Counted from the stretch's first letter, positions 13,000-25,253 are shown. The stretch: DNA of 64,000 nt from Agriotes lineatus (GCA_940337035.1 CALNHX010001938.1:62001-126000); one strand, 5' to 3'. Numbers and translations: made by a program. Notes: generated from the sequence alone by a model not told the origin.

Positions 13000-15090
13000 C
13001 GCATCGTAGGTTTGCCATTCACTGCATAAGAATTATAAGCGCTATGGGTGTATTTATCCCACACCTACTCATGTTAAGTATTTTACTATGGTCACTTTAA
13101 ATAAAGGAAGTCTATCATTACTCACTAGTGAAAGAAAAATATAAGTCACGGAGATATAATTATTATCGTTTTGTTACCATAACAACTAATTCAAGACTTG
13201 TTTGAGATTACCGAGATTGCCGCTAACCCTTGAGCTGATAACCACCTAGCTTTCAATCAGTGATTAAAGAAGCGCACCTAGATAGCAATGGGATGCTCAT
13301 TTTCCACAGATGCCTTGTGATTGTGGTCTTTTGCAAGGGCGGCAACCACAGCTACATACCACACTGGCCTGAGTGGTACCTCATTGGTCTAGTTAGCATT
13401 CGCCTATTAGGCATTAGATGCGTTAGGCATCTGTACTGCGGGATTTTTATAGGTACATACATACATCATCGGCGGTGCACCTTACAATTATTCCTGAACG
13501 AAATACTCTACTAGGCGCTACGTGGAAACGCCACGGGGGCCGTAAAACCCCCGTAAGTACTATCACCTCGAAATGTACTGCTAAATGTCGTAATGTTTCC
13601 TTACTTGCATGCCTGTTTTTGGAATTTGGATGTTTTGTGTACACGAGCGAGTGTGTCCTACCACATGCCACATGTTTCTAATCCACACCCCTTAGACCGT
13701 AGGGGCGTTACGGAATTTTTGGGTTAGGTCGCCAAACTATAAATTTATGCACGAGGACCAATCGGTCTAAATCCAGGAAAATACAAATTAGCCCCGAACC
13801 CGGAATCTATGTTTTCTTTCGGCATGCAATCACGTCATACATGAACACACTTTTGAATGTGACAATGACGGTCAATACTGAGATCAAAACCAACTTGCAA
13901 AAAGTGAATCGCTAACATATTGTGGGAATATTATTCCAATCGATTTCTGTATTAAATTCTTGTTAAAAATATAATTTTCATTAAAAAATATATTGAATTA
14001 GGTATTTCTAACAAAATTACTGAATTAAAAATGGTGGTATCTCTCAACTGACATTTTGTACTTGATTTTAGGAAGTATTTATACATATGTCAAAAATATT
14101 TACTTTCCTAAGAATCCGGGCCCTAGTTACTACAGCGCAATTAAATTCAATTTAATATTTACTTCAGACTACAAATTTTTAAATTAGTCGGTACTATTTT
14201 ACCCACAGATGTCAAAAACGACTCTCGGCAGTTGACTCATAAAAAAATAATATACAGCTTCCTTGATCTTAACGAAATGTTTGAATATTGCTATTCTGAA
14301 ATAGCTTGCTACCGTATAGGTTACCTTGAACGCTCCGCAATTGATAAGTAACTCATTACGATGTTAATTACACAATATGGCAACTTGAAATATTATCTAT
14401 GTATTTTATAAACTAACACAATCAGTTTTGGTAAATACCGATATGTTTGAGAGTACATTAGAAAACAAACATTCGGTTAGCACATACTGAAAATAGCGCT
14501 GTGAATCGAAGTTACACGCATTATGTACTTCTTCAAGGTTTAATAGGTACTTCGAATACGCATGTTTAATCATTAAAATGCTAATGGTTTTTTTTACTAG
14601 GAAATCATAATTTGAATTCATGTCTTTTCTGATAGATTAACTTCCACGCATGACAGTATTTTTTAATTGAAACTGTAATTATGGAAGAAAAATTCAGCGT
14701 AACGATGCTATTCTGAAATTGTCAGGTTTGTTGTTCTAGATCAATTTTGCGTTGCAGTTTAATTTTAAAAAAAGTTCTACTAGCAAAACTTGAATGTACT
14801 TTTGTTAACTCGCATGTAAACCACTTATAGGACATCACCATGACAACATGCGAAATGCTTTTACAGCACTGACCACTTGAAGGCTTAAAAAAGGCGAACT
14901 CAGAATAAGTCAAGGTGCAATTATCAACGTATTACTGTTACGCTACGTGCTATGAGTGGTGCATGGCACGGAAATACTAAAAATTTCTATTTTGACGCAT
15001 AAAAACTGCTATTGTAAAACGAAATCATTGTGAAACAGTCCTAGGTAAATATAACAACTAGATTTAACCCATGGGCACCATGTGTCTATC
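13000..15090. other. Non-coding stretch without recognised genes
   Basis: Mostly AT-rich. 13,260-13,680 is somewhat richer in G+C and contains a small hairpin, CGGGGGCC...GACCCCC-like, near 13,533-13,552. The ORFs of 84 residues or fewer match nothing. No element ends were found until the mariner-like terminus at 15,093. Confidence 0.45.
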
Positions 15091-15092
15091 TA

Positions 15093-15778
15093 TACAGGGT
15101 GTTTCAGAATAACTGTTCCTAATTCTCAGAATTGAGAGAGGGCATGTTATTCAACACTTTTTAATGATAAACTGGTGTTCAGAAATACTTCCGTTTCGAG
15201 ATAATACGACATTAAGGAATTGAGTCTTTCAACATAATGGTGCACCAGCGCATTTCGGTTTAAAAGTTCGAGATTATTTAAATGCACAATTTCGAAACCG
15301 ATGGGTTGGGAGACAAGATCCTATTCTTTGGCCTGCACGTTCGCCAGATATGACTCCAATTGATTTTTGTATTTGGGGTAATATTAAATCACTCGTCTAT
15401 GCGACACCTGTAGACACAGCAGAGGAGTTAGTGGCTTGCTTTTAATGACATTCGTGATCGTCCGCAGATATTTCGAAGAATTCGTTTGTCAATCACACGT
15501 TATACCTTGTGTGTCGACAATGGCGGCCATAATTTTGAACAATTCTTATAATTTTTGTGTAATACCATTTTTTAAATATTAATAAAAATTGCAACCGCTG
15601 GAAATCAATAAAATCGTTACTTTTCACATTGAGATTATTTCAAGTACTCAATTGGTTAATGTGGTATTATCTTGAAACGGAAGTATTTCCGAACACTAAT
15701 TTATTATTAAAAAGTGTTGAATAACATGCCCTCTCTCAGTTCTGAGAATTAGGAACAGTTATTCTGAAACACCCTGTA
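15093..15778 (+). mobile_element. Deleted Tc1/mariner-like element with ~130-bp inverted repeats
   Basis: The ends match as inverted repeats for about 130 bp with few differences; each starts TACAGGGTGTTTCAGAATAA and reaches the motif CTTCCGTTTC(G/A)AGATAATAC. The outer flank is TA on both sides (15,091-92 and 15,779-80), as expected for IS630/Tc1/mariner insertion. Only the 3' part of a transposase gene remains between the repeats, so the copy is non-autonomous. The long near-identical termini suggest fairly recent movement by a helper. Confidence 0.85.
15227..15551 (+). pseudogene. Truncated Tc1/mariner-like transposase, C-terminal part
   Basis: The frame starting at 15,227 reads FQHNGAPAH, then WPARSPDMTPIDFCIWGN, the second and third blocks of the DDE_3 (Tc1/mariner/IS630) catalytic core. 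In relatives the first block carries D (usually QDGAPAH); here it is N, so a catalytic residue is lost. After VACF the frame ends in TAA; a one-base shift restores a further segment (NDIRDRPQIF) ending NFEQFL and a stop at 15,551. The N-terminal helix-turn-helix domains and the first catalytic D are absent. This copy cannot make an active transposase. Confidence 0.85.
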
Positions 15779-15780
15779 TA

Positions 15781-16200
15781 AGTAAAAATTAGTTACAATT
15801 TATATTTGAACTATATCCGTTTTTATATTATAAATTTGGTCAAGTTTCTTATTGGCGCTTCAGTTCTTACACAAAATATCTGTAATTAAATTATACATTC
15901 TACATTACTTTATAATTCTGTATGTAACAATTCAGTTATAGAAAACTGTAATTAGTTCTGGTCTAACGCTAGATGGCGTAGGTGATTGCAACCAACTTCA
16001 GAGTGTTCCGCATTGATAAGACGGATAGATCCTCGTGGTTATATTATTAATATGTATATGATGTGGTGGTGGGTGGGGGGGGGGGCAATTAATTTAATAT
16101 TTAATATTCCTAACAGCGTTATAACACTATACACATACGTAATGCCTTATTATTTTATAAAGGCAGCCTTTCTGCTTTTACAATTAATACATTAAGTTTT
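15781..16200. other. Spacer with a poly-G tract
   Basis: AT-rich with a G-rich run (GTGGTGGTGGGTGG then 10 or more G) around 16,060-16,086. No gene seen. A word CTAGATGGCG lies near 15,968-15,977. Confidence 0.5.
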
Positions 16201-16300
16201 TACTTCCCTCGTCTAAAGCACGAAGTATTGTAATCGCGAAAATTTTTCCGAGATTTCTTCAGATCTTCACGTTTCAGAGTCTCGAGATGACGAAAAAAGG
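16201..16300 (+). repeat. Diverged 5' fragment of the HINE-like repeat
   Basis: The stretch resembles the first ~100 bp of the repeats at 23,777, 39,990 (reverse) and 46,039: an ACTTCC...GAAGTATTG opening hairpin, then an A-rich segment, then CAGATCTTCACGTTT(C/T)AGAGTC and an A-rich block. Here the loop reads CTCGTCTAAAGCAC rather than TTTTACGATAAA, so it is either an old copy or a related subfamily. The GTCT microsatellite and the 3' half are missing. Confidence 0.55.
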
Positions 16301-16309
16301 TCTTCTCAA

Positions 16310-17590
16310 TTCCGCCTGTCTCTTGCCGATGTAACTCAAACACTATTTGTTGGAGAAAGGCGACATTTTGCATGCAGATTATATATCTACCTGCATAAAA
16401 CGGAGAAAAATTCGGACAAATATATACAAGGTGAGCACCTTAAAAAATAAAATTTTGTTTATTTTTTATTTAACTGAGAAATAGATGAAAGCAATAAAAA
16501 TAGCTTAGGCTTTACCCTTGACGAAAATGGGACCCAACAGATAGAGAGTAAATATTGTAAAAGAGACAAAAATGATCAACAATAAATGCGTTGTATTTAA
16601 GGCAGCCAGCTGCATCCCACTGATGCGAAGAGTCCTCGGTAGCCAAATGCAAGGAACGAGTGATTTACTTGCGGGCTACTACAGCTCCCGCATCGCAACC
16701 TTTCACGCAGCCAGCTATCGGGTGCAATCGCATCATATCGTGCACTTCGGCTGCTTTCAAGATCACTATTGGCTGGTGCGTCACTGCTGTACATTCACCC
16801 TAAAAACCTGACGCCAAATAAGTTTACACTTGACCCTTGCGCCTGCTGCAACTGAGCGCTTTCGAAGATATGTACTTTTAACTCTCGGAGTGTACGCTTA
16901 CCCCCACACTGTATCGTATTGCTGCGCAAAGTAAAACTTTTTCTAAGGTTACGATGCGGGAGCTGTACCTAACGTTGAAATCGCATTCACAGGCGCTGAA
17001 GTTCGAACCCACCGGCGCGCCGGTAATGTTATTTTAAATTTGAAAATTGATGTAATTCGTATTATCAAGTGTTTCGTTTTATTGTTTCAGTAACATATTT
17101 TTACCCCTAGTTTCCTTTGATTTTAAAATTGTTTAGTGTCACACCGTCCATTTGCGAGGTTCTGAGTTCTGAGTAAAGCCCTTTACAGATTGTTTACATG
17201 TATCAATACTGATTAAAATTAAATGTGGGCCTAAACCGCGTTCTCTTTCTAGATAATCACTCAGCATTGCTCGACTTTTGTGTCTTGTGAATCCAAACCA
17301 GGATGTTTCTAAATATGACGTTAGTGGCTCGTAAACCCTCACCTTAAGACCTTACCCATGTGTTGTTACTTACACGTATATTTGCCTTTTTGTTGTTCGT
17401 GTAACCATGCAGACTAACGTTTCGTAAGACATTGCAGTCTGCATCTTCAGAGTCAAAGTTGTTGTGTCGGCGTAACTCTGATTAATCGTTCAACTCCAGT
17501 GCACGTGGAGTCGAGGGAGCGGTACCGGTTGAAGGGGCGCGATTGTAATAGGTTCACGTATCATTTATGAAAGGTAGTCAGGAGCACTCT
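16310..17590. other. Non-coding stretch, nothing firm
   Basis: No recognisable coding sequence. A 14-bp perfect palindrome ACCGGCGCGCCGGT lies near 17,011-17,024, next to GTTCGAACCC, which resembles a Pol III B box but has no matching A box in view. Confidence 0.45.
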
Positions 17591-17599
17591 TCCGGCCTG

Positions 17600-18300
17600 C
17601 TCCAATTTTAAGGTGCATCCATTTCTAAAAACCGCAGCTACGAATGATATTGTAATTCATTAGGTACGCTTGTAATCGCTGTTATGTTCTTAAAGTCTTA
17701 GATCAATGGAATCACTGGTCTGTCCAATGTAACTAGATCCACAAGAACAAGGAGTTTTACATAAACTACTTGAATTTGGTCCTTTACCGACCTGAAATCA
17801 TTACCCACAGTTTCTTTCCTCCTACGAAGTACATATTTCTCTTAGATGTCATAGTTCTGTCAAACGCTTTGCGTACAACACTAGCTGTATACCCCTTTTT
17901 CTCCCGGTTCTCTGTGTCTGTGATACGAACCGCTCCGGTCTTAGAACTTTTGACTTTTGTATTGAATGATGGTATGAGTTAGCATTTAGATATCAGTCCA
18001 TCTGAGTTTTCTTTCTACAGACTGCATGTCCGATACGACCATCTGAATTACGTTTCACCAGAACGTCGAGGAACGTAATACTGCCATTTTCTTCCACTTC
18101 CATTATAAATTGTGTTGTGCAGAAGTCAGATGTTTTAGAATTAGATCTGGCGTCCGTCTGAGCAGATGACGAAAGTATCGTCTACATACCCAAACCAGCT
18201 GTGGTAGAGCCTTGATGTCAAATGCCGTTGTGTAAATGTTAGCAGTTTTACAGGTGATGGCGGTTAGTTAACCCATTCCCGCTCCTTCGACCTGTTCGTA
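17600..18300 (-). pseudogene. Penelope-like retroelement remnant (RT plus GIY-YIG)
   Basis: Reading leftward from 18,300, broken frames give WFGYVDDTFVI (reverse transcriptase catalytic box, 18,173-18,198), then MEVEENGSITFLDVLVKRNS and DGRIGHAV, then NANSYHH, and finally TPCSCGSSYIGQTSDS near 17,755-17,700. The order (RT with FLDVL...GHAVYRK, then C-terminal GIY-YIG endonuclease with CxCG...YIGQT) is that of Penelope-like elements. There are several frameshifts and stops. Downstream, 17,400-17,460 reads (minus) GAAGATGCAGACTGC...CGAAACGTTAGT, a 3' terminal motif common in such elements. Inactive. Confidence 0.8.
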
Positions 18301-18309
18301 TATACTGTA

Positions 18310-19200
18310 ATTCAACCGATATTGTGCTAAACAATAATACCTAAGCATCTCCGTCAATTTATGAAGTGTGAAATAAATCGACAAATTATACCATTCTAAA
18401 TAGTAAAATTAAAAATTCCATACTAAACTAATTTCACCAATTTTCAACTAAACTGTAAAGCATCTAATATGACTAGAAATTGTTTATCTTGAAGTTGAGT
18501 AACAATCAAAAATGAGAACAGCCACTCGATGAGTAACTTTTGGATTCTGCAACCTGGTGCTATGGACATTTCCACGCTCTTATCACACCATGTAATGCAA
18601 TAAAACGTTTCTCCAGTTCATGCCAATAACGAGTGTAGGTGTTATCGCAAGGCCACAAAAATTGCTTTATGATTTCACAGTGCACAAGCACTAGCTCGGT
18701 GCTTTGCAAATGTTCAACCTAACAAGAAAAATTAGAACTCTTCCTGTTTAGTATATTTCATCACCAGCATTATCAGCAAATAATATTTCTCCCGAAATAG
18801 CAGTAATTGCTTAAACCCCATTCCAGGCGAGACGAGATCGCGCAAGAATAATTGTCCTTGTTTGCGCTTCCTAGTTGAGCAATCTGTTGACGTGCCACGT
18901 TATTTTTAAGGAATTTCTAGTAACAGTTAAAATAGTTCTAAACAGTTGCCAATGGTTATGGTTCCAAACCAGTTTCACAGTAGATTGTTGGAGCACACAA
19001 TTTAATTTAGCCTGAATGCCGGAGGCATCTCCTCAACCCACGGTATATTACGTCATTCTTAATGCCAGACGTCATACGTAGAGATAAATATCGCCTAATG
19101 ACGCTCAGATTCTTCTCACGAATCCCAAGCCTTCTAGTTTTTGCTAACGATAGTGAACTTTTTTCATACCAGTGTCAAAACTTCTGAAAAATAAAATATT
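18310..19200. other. Spacer between retroelement remnants
   Basis: AT-rich, no ORF or repeat recognised. Confidence 0.4.
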
Positions 19201-19229
19201 CCTGTCATTCTTTGACTGTTCGATTATTT

Positions 19230-20270
19230 TAAAAGGCAACATGAACGCTCTATTGGTTATGTGTCTCAGTATAACCCCAACTGTTTTTTTTTAAATTTAG
19301 CTTCCACATTCAACCCAGGCCTGTCGATTTTTTAAGTCATCGATCAATATTGTTTGTGGTCTTTTCCGCTTCTCCAACCATGGTCTCCATTATTCATCTG
19401 TTTATTTCACCTCCCGTCTTTTTGGCGCATAGTGGAAGCTGCCCATATCAATTTTAATAGGGACGCTTGTTCTTCAACATCGATAACCTTTGGTTTTAGG
19501 CGTAGTAATTGATAAGCTGTCCCAAATGTATGTGTTACTCCACATATTTAATTGCCTCTTCACCTATTCCAATATGTCTTTGTTCTCCCTAACTTGCCTT
19601 TCGACTTTTTCTTATTCAGCTTCGAGTTCTTACATCATACTTGGCATATCCTCATTAGTTGTCCGCTTTCCACATCATCTGCGTATCTCGATGTTCAACA
19701 TTTTTCCCATATTCACTGCTTTATATTCCCATTTTAGTCCTCTGAGACTGTTATATAAACAGTTTAGGGCTCATTGAGGCCCCTTGTCTCATTCCCCATG
19801 TTATCAGTATTGGACAAGTGTTTTCCTGCATTTACTGTCATGTTTGCATTATTGTACATGGAGTGCATAAGCTGTAGATATAGATGATCAACATGGCTAT
19901 TACGAAGCACTTATTCAACTACCTATATTTCGACGCTATCGAAAGCTTGAGTCTATAAAAATTATACAAGTTATACTCTGCAGATTCTTCAATTACTGTT
20001 CTGATTTTAAGAAGATGATCGCATGTACTTGCAATTACTTCTGAATCCTGCTTCCAGTTTGCTTTCTAATATGCGTTAAGATTTTTTCAATAGTTCTACA
20101 TTTGCAATAACAAGGATATGTGGTGATAATTTTCTAAGGCACTTTCCGTTTTCCTTGGAGAATGCTTTTCAATTGTTCAACTTCTTGTTGCTTCAGTTAG
20201 ACAGTAGTTTTAATATCAGAAATTTTGATAGTCCAGTTACAGACTATTTTCATGGTTCAATATTCAAGTC
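19230..20270 (-). pseudogene. LINE reverse transcriptase remnant, copy B
   Basis: Broken minus-strand frames carry LINE RT blocks in the right order: YKAFDSVE (about 19,950-19,925), GMRQGASMSPKLF (about 19,800-19,755), and SRYADDV with the catalytic YADD (about 19,690-19,670). A weak RPQTILIDDLKNRQAW-like stretch near 19,350-19,310 resembles the C-terminal end of RTE/Jockey-type LINEs. Many stops and shifts; no poly-A tail located. The clade is uncertain. Confidence 0.7.
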
Positions 20271-20279
20271 TAATGATGA

Positions 20280-20640
20280 TCTGAACTCTCTTTGCAACAT
20301 ATGGTAGAGGCCGGGACATCTTGCGATGCTTAATGATCTGAAAAGGCTACTCACCCTGCCTTGCAATAAAAACAATAGACGATCGTCAGCAAAGAAAAGA
20401 GGAAGATACAGCTGCACCATTAACTTCATTTTTTAGAAAATTTAAAAAAAATTGTAAAACACGGTATTGTCCGCTACGAAATGATAACAAATGCCTAACG
20501 AAAGCTAGCGATGGAAAATTATTTTCAAATGTCGAAAAGGTTTTCAAAACCTGCTACAGATAGATGTATTACAACTGTCTTATTTAGAATGCACATAGAC
20601 AATTGGTTTTGCTCTCCAAAACGTGTCGATGACTTATCTA
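20280..20640. other. Spacer between two LINE remnants
   Basis: No clear coding signal. May be an unrecognised diverged part of the adjacent LINE sequences. Confidence 0.35.
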
Positions 20641-21630
20641 TAAGAAAACTCGCTTATGCCCTCTTTTTCTTCATACAAGTTTTCCATTATTCGAAATGTC
20701 CCGCCTCTTTTCATAGTTGTTCTGAACACCATTCTTGCGGTCTTCCCCACATCTCTTTTACTTCTTGGGCGGTAATTCCAAGTGCTTCTACATACGATGC
20801 TCTTTTAATCCGTCTACATGTTCTTTCAAGCTTCTTCTATACTCTTTTATCGTTCGAATTAAACACGTTATGTTCTTCTCTTATGCCACTTATTTCTCCG
20901 AGAAACCGCATTTCTGAATTTTGAATTCCATTCTGTTCTTTTGTTTTGTACAGTTTCATTTTTGAGTTTGTTAGCTTTTCCAGCTTACATAAATCAAACA
21001 AGTAGGGACACTTACTGTTGGTTCCTTTGATGTCAAAATACCGATTTGAATGACCTTGAACGGTCTCCTGGTGGGAGAGGGGGGGGGGGGTGTTTCTTTC
21101 CGATATTACCAACAGATGCGACACCACATCAAGGTTGGGATTGAATTCTTATATAAACAATATTATACAGGTATGTACTCTCGGCTGGGACTCGTTCTTT
21201 TGTCATTTGGTGTCTATCTCTTCCATATATGATATTGTGCCTCCTAGGAGCTTGAAGCTTCTTGTTTGTTCTAGAGCTTCGATTACTATTTTTGATCGAA
21301 CTGGGTGCTGCTCTAGGAAAGCCATACATTTCGTTTGATAATGGTTCATTTGTTGCTAATAATACTTGGTCGTCTACAGATAGTTGCATGTGTAGGTCGA
21401 TAAGAGTGTGATAAAAGGATGCCATTCCTTGGTGTTTTTACCCACAGTCGAACTGCATCGTTTCGATATAAATTAAATAACGTTGTGGATAAACTACACC
21501 ATTGTTCCCTTGTGGGTGTACTTCCGTTGTTTTCTTCTACAGGACTCTTGATGTAAATGGCAGTGTTTTCATAGAGGCTTTTAATTAGACCCTTTTTGCT
21601 AATATTACCAACCATTCTCTTTGAGTTACT
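20640..21630 (-). pseudogene. LINE reverse transcriptase remnant, copy A
   Basis: Minus-strand frame from about 21,615: SLYENTAIYIKSPVEE, then REQWCSLSTTLFNLYRND (cf. the LINE block RGVRQGxSLSPxLFN), NGILL, and in the next frame QLSVDDQVLLA in place of FADDxVLxA. Further left come EMRFLGEISGIREEHNVFN (cf. the EMRxLRxIxGxTxxDRxRNE block) and GRPQEWCSEQL near the C-terminus. Order and spacing show one degraded LINE running leftward; it has lost an intact YADD box. A G run (12 or more G) sits at about 21,067-21,081. Confidence 0.7.
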
Positions 21631-21861
21631 CTTATCAAAAACTGTTTTTAGTGTATAAATAGTAGATGTGTTGATTTAAAATGAAAGCAATTGTCTATGC
21701 AAGATCTTCCCATTCGAAAGCCTGGGTGTTCTTCAGATAGAAAAACTTAAAAAAACAACAGGAAGATGCCAAAGCAGTTCTTTCTGAATGGCAAGAAACT
21801 ACATGGAAATACTATGTACAATTTGGTTAGAAATGTTCTTTCTTCAATTCACCATATACCG

Positions 21862-22085
21862 GTGCAGTTGACGTAACTACGGAAAAACCTGAAATAATTT
21901 CCTTTTACAATGACACTAAAGGAGGATTAGACATCCTTGAGACAATGTCTGCAGATTACAATGCAAGAGACTATATCAGTTTTCATACTGTGCTTGATGT
22001 TCTTACAGTGAACTCCTTTGTATTACTTCAAAGTTATCAACACAGTAGACATTGCAGACTCTATAAAGCCACTGTAAACAACTAA
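21862..22085 (+). pseudogene. piggyBac-like transposase fragment
   Basis: A plus-strand frame reads KPEIISFYNDTKGGLDILE then MSADYNARDYISFHTVLDV and VNSFVLLQSYQ. This is the C-terminal signature of piggyBac-type transposases (DDE_Tnp_1_7), where KPEIIxxYNxTKGGVDxxD carries the last catalytic D and a second segment ends in ...VNAYVLY. The rest of the protein, the cysteine-rich tail and TTAA-flanked ends were not found. Old fragment. Confidence 0.75.
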
Positions 22086-22089
22086 AGGC

Positions 22090-23380
22090 CACATATATAC
22101 AGACGACTTATTAATCAAAAGCTTTCAAATGCATGGAATTTGTTCTCGGATAAATGATAATAAAACAAAAACACGTGCATGGTGTGCAAAACCTCAATGT
22201 GTGACAATAATTGGGCAAATAAATATATGCTTCAATATAGCCCGTAACAATTACACTATTTACATAATTTAGAAAGGCGTACTATATTCAATGCCCATGA
22301 AGCCTTCCAATTAGAAGCTTTCGCAACTCTAAGAGGTCAAGTATATTACAAAGAGCAACTGAGTGCTGAACTAATGCACGATGTAAAAATTTAGTTTTTA
22401 CTGTTCAGTTAATTATGCATTACGCTCATTACTTCGCCGTGAAACCCGGCAATTACGCTTGCAATTTTATAAACGTTACTATTGACGTTCTATTTAAGAA
22501 TCTCTATATACACATGATTCATAATGAGGTGAATGCCGGTCTTACGTCAAATGGTTTCTGGAAACCTCAAACAGGTACCAGGCGGTCTTACGTCAACGAG
22601 TTTTTGAAAAGTTAAAAATGCTTGACGGGTGTGCGTCTAATTTTCGAAAAATTCCTAAATTAAACCCTTATTATAGACGACAAGATCCGATATTTTCCGA
22701 GAGAGCGTTAGTGGGTAAACATTAAATAAAAATGATGAAGCCCCTTACAAAAGTGGGCGAAACGTTGAGTTCTTCGATCTCAATCATGACACGGTCCAAT
22801 CCCGGAAGTCGTTTGTTACTTAAATTTATGATATTCTAAACATTTGTTATAAGATTATGTCATTTCAATTAAAAATTATAACTGTTTTGAATTCTTGTTG
22901 ATGTTCGGATCGTTTGTTATTACCTTGTTTTGAAAATACTTGTTTTTTATTTTGCGCACAAGAAATAATTTTTAACACTAATTTCGATTAACGTAATTTT
23001 CTGGTTGCTAAATGAACGAAAGTCAGTTCGACAGTACATCCTTATTTTATCCCATAATAACTCTATTTTGGAATATCTCATTTTCCCTAATATACAAGGG
23101 AGTAAAAAAGAAGAAAAACTAGTAAACATAGTTTTTCGGAGTAAGTGTCTGTGACTTCAGATTTGACACATTCTTTTAATTATAAGCAAGTTCTCCAAAT
23201 AACATCTTTGTGTATTTTGAAAAATATGGGTCCTTTATTCTTGAGCCATTTTCATATTTTCGAACTTCCCCCGTATACGAAAGCAAATATTTAAATTTTG
23301 CCAAGTGCATTTTTAGTTTGGAGGATGCAGGAACGTTTTTCAAGAATAACATTTTTTGACAAATCAATCATCTAAAAAAT
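22090..23380. other. Spacer with a possible Penelope 3' module
   Basis: No gene seen. The word CGGTCTTACGTCAA occurs twice (22,537 and 22,583). At 22,730-22,790 the text GATGAAGCCCC...GGGCGAAACGTTGAG resembles the GAAGATGCC...GAAACGTnnG motif at the 3' end of many Penelope-like elements, so an otherwise decayed copy may end here. The rest is AT-rich. Confidence 0.3.
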
Positions 23381-23776
23381 CCGTATACAGTGTGTTTCAC
23401 TTTTCATCTCCACACCCCTGTATCTTCCTTACTTATTTTCTGATCGATTTCAAATTTCGGTCAACTATACTATCGTATAAAGAAGTTATTTTTACAAATT
23501 TTAAATAATGTTATTGCAAATCACTACTGCGATCAAAAATAAAAGCGAAAAATTGAAAAATTATAGTAGGCACAGCTTTAGCGAAATAAAATTATCAGAA
23601 AAAGTTGCTCAAAATCGCAAAAGTACACTAAATCCAAATTTTTATTGAAAAATTATTATTACTATTTCTCACCTTCACGCCCCCATATCTTCCTTACTTA
23701 TTTTCTGATCGATTTCAAATTTTGGTCGACAATACTACACTTTAAAAGTTATTTTTACATTTTTTAAATGATTTTT

Positions 23777-24471
23777 ACTTCCTTTTACGATAAAGGAAGT
23801 ATTGGATTCACCCCAAAAATTCGAAATTGAGTTTGCAACAGATCTTCACGTTTTAGAGTCCCCTGATCCCAAAAAAAATATTTTTTTTCATTGGTCTGTC
23901 TGTCGGTCTGTCTGTCTGTGTGTCTGTATGTCTGTCTGTGTGTCTGTGAACAGAATATCTCAAAAACGAAAAGAGGTATGGCATTGAAACTTCATATATA
24001 AGTTTTATGTACTATGTAGATGAGACAGCAAGCTTTTGAAGACAATCGCATAACCGGAAGTAGGTGTTTACTCTTGCGATTTTTCAATTTTTTTCGATTT
24101 TCTCAAAAACGGCTCTAACGATTTTTTCAAACTTTATATTTTTATTACATTTTTAATATGTATTGATGTGAGATAGGTGATTTTCCAGTTGAATACTTCT
24201 AAAATGGGTTTCTTTTGTTTTTTTTTTTCAATTTTTTTTATTAACTCCTATTTTAAATACAACACCCGGTATATTATTACATTTTTTAATTCAGCTTCAA
24301 ATTCTAGAAACAAATTGTCTCTTCAACTAACTCTCTACTTTGTACCGTTTTTGTAGAATTTGAAATTTTGAAAATTTTTGACAAATGCGTACAAATTAAA
24401 AATCAAATTTTTGGCTAATTATAAGATCACTGTAAAAGGAAGTTGTGTGAGTGTATCACACCAGATTTTTT
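23777..24471 (+). mobile_element. HINE-like non-autonomous repeat with GTCT microsatellite, copy 1
   Basis: One of three ~690-bp copies (others 39,301-39,990 and 46,039-46,729). It opens with a hairpin ACTTCCTTT...AAAGGAAGT, has a (TCTG)n-type microsatellite at about 23,896-23,950 followed by AACAGAATATCTCAAAAACG, and closes with GTAAAAGGAAGT and a small stem GTGTGA...TCACAC followed by C(C/T)AGA and a T run. Helentron-associated elements and the dipteran mini-me family share such a (GTCY)n tract, subterminal repeats and a 3' stem-loop. No TIR-dependent target duplication was found, which also fits. Assignment by structure only. Confidence 0.6.
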
Positions 24472-24934
24472 CTACGACTACTACTAAAAGTAGGTCTCTT
24501 AGCACTAGCTTGTTGAACTAAAAATGACGTTTTATACATCAGCGTGCTAAAAGTACAATCAGCTGTGCTAAAAGTAAACAGCTGGTTTGGATTTAGTATT
24601 TTAAACTGGAAGTGAGGTTATAAAATTATTCTAGTTACTTCTTTCGTTCGAGGTAAAGTGTGTTTTTAAATAATTAAAGCTTTATGTAATGAATAAAGTA
24701 AAATGTGTACTATTATAATTACCTTTGACAACTACCGGCTGCAGAAACAGTCACCTGCGCCGTCACGGCCATCTCTTTACTATGACATAAATTATACCTA
24801 ACTGTCATAAATGGAAACGCGCTAAAAAATTGTAATGCAATATTTTTAGTATCCGAAATTTAGAATTTCTATAAAATCAGCAACTCAAAGTAGATAATAG
24901 TTATTTACTATACAAGTGAGATAAGAGCATCACT

Positions 24935-25001
24935 AATATACGTGTGTGTAACTTACAAACGAGTGCGTAGCACGAGTTATGTAAGCACACAAGTATATTA
25001 A
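24935..25001. repeat. Palindrome with CG-rich core (1)
   Basis: AATATAC(G/T)TGTGTG...: the two halves are imperfect inverted copies around the core CGAGTGCGTAGCACGAG. Arms are AT-rich. Belongs to the architecture class discussed in the findings. Confidence 0.65.
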
Positions 25002-25122
25002 TGATGCATTATCACACATGTAGAGTACAAAATTTTATCTACGACTGCCTAAAATTGAGAAAAGCGCATAAGAAATGTCAGATCTGTCATTTTCAAAAAT
25101 ATTTTAGTATGCAAATGTCATT

Positions 25123-25253
25123 GTCATTCATTTGACACTATTTCAGTTAGGTAATGAAGCCATTACACCACTCAGTTAGATAATGAAGTCATTACATAAC
25201 TAAGTGGTGTAATGAACTTCATTACCTAACTGAAATAGTGTCAAATGAGTGAC
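25123..25253. repeat. Near-perfect 131-bp palindrome
   Basis: The left arm GTCATTCATTTGACACTATT is mirrored by AATAGTGTCAAATGAGTGAC, and the symmetry continues through CAGTTAGGTAATGAAG and ATTACACCACT to the centre with only a few mismatches. Could extrude as a hairpin. No ORF. This one lacks a CG core. Confidence 0.85.

Noticed and set aside
16985..17030. tRNA or tRNA-derived SINE from GTTCGAACCC beside ACCGGCGCGCCGGT
   Set aside because: Only a B-box-like word is present; no A box at the right distance and no cloverleaf can be drawn.
20511..20924. 137-codon plus-strand ORF as a gene
   Set aside because: Antisense to the degraded LINE (copy A) and its upstream spacer; composition explained by the complement of an A-rich retroelement.
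23890..23955. (TCTG)n tract as an independent simple repeat or CRISPR-like array
   Set aside because: It recurs at the same internal place in all three HINE-like copies, so it is part of that element; there are no unique spacers.
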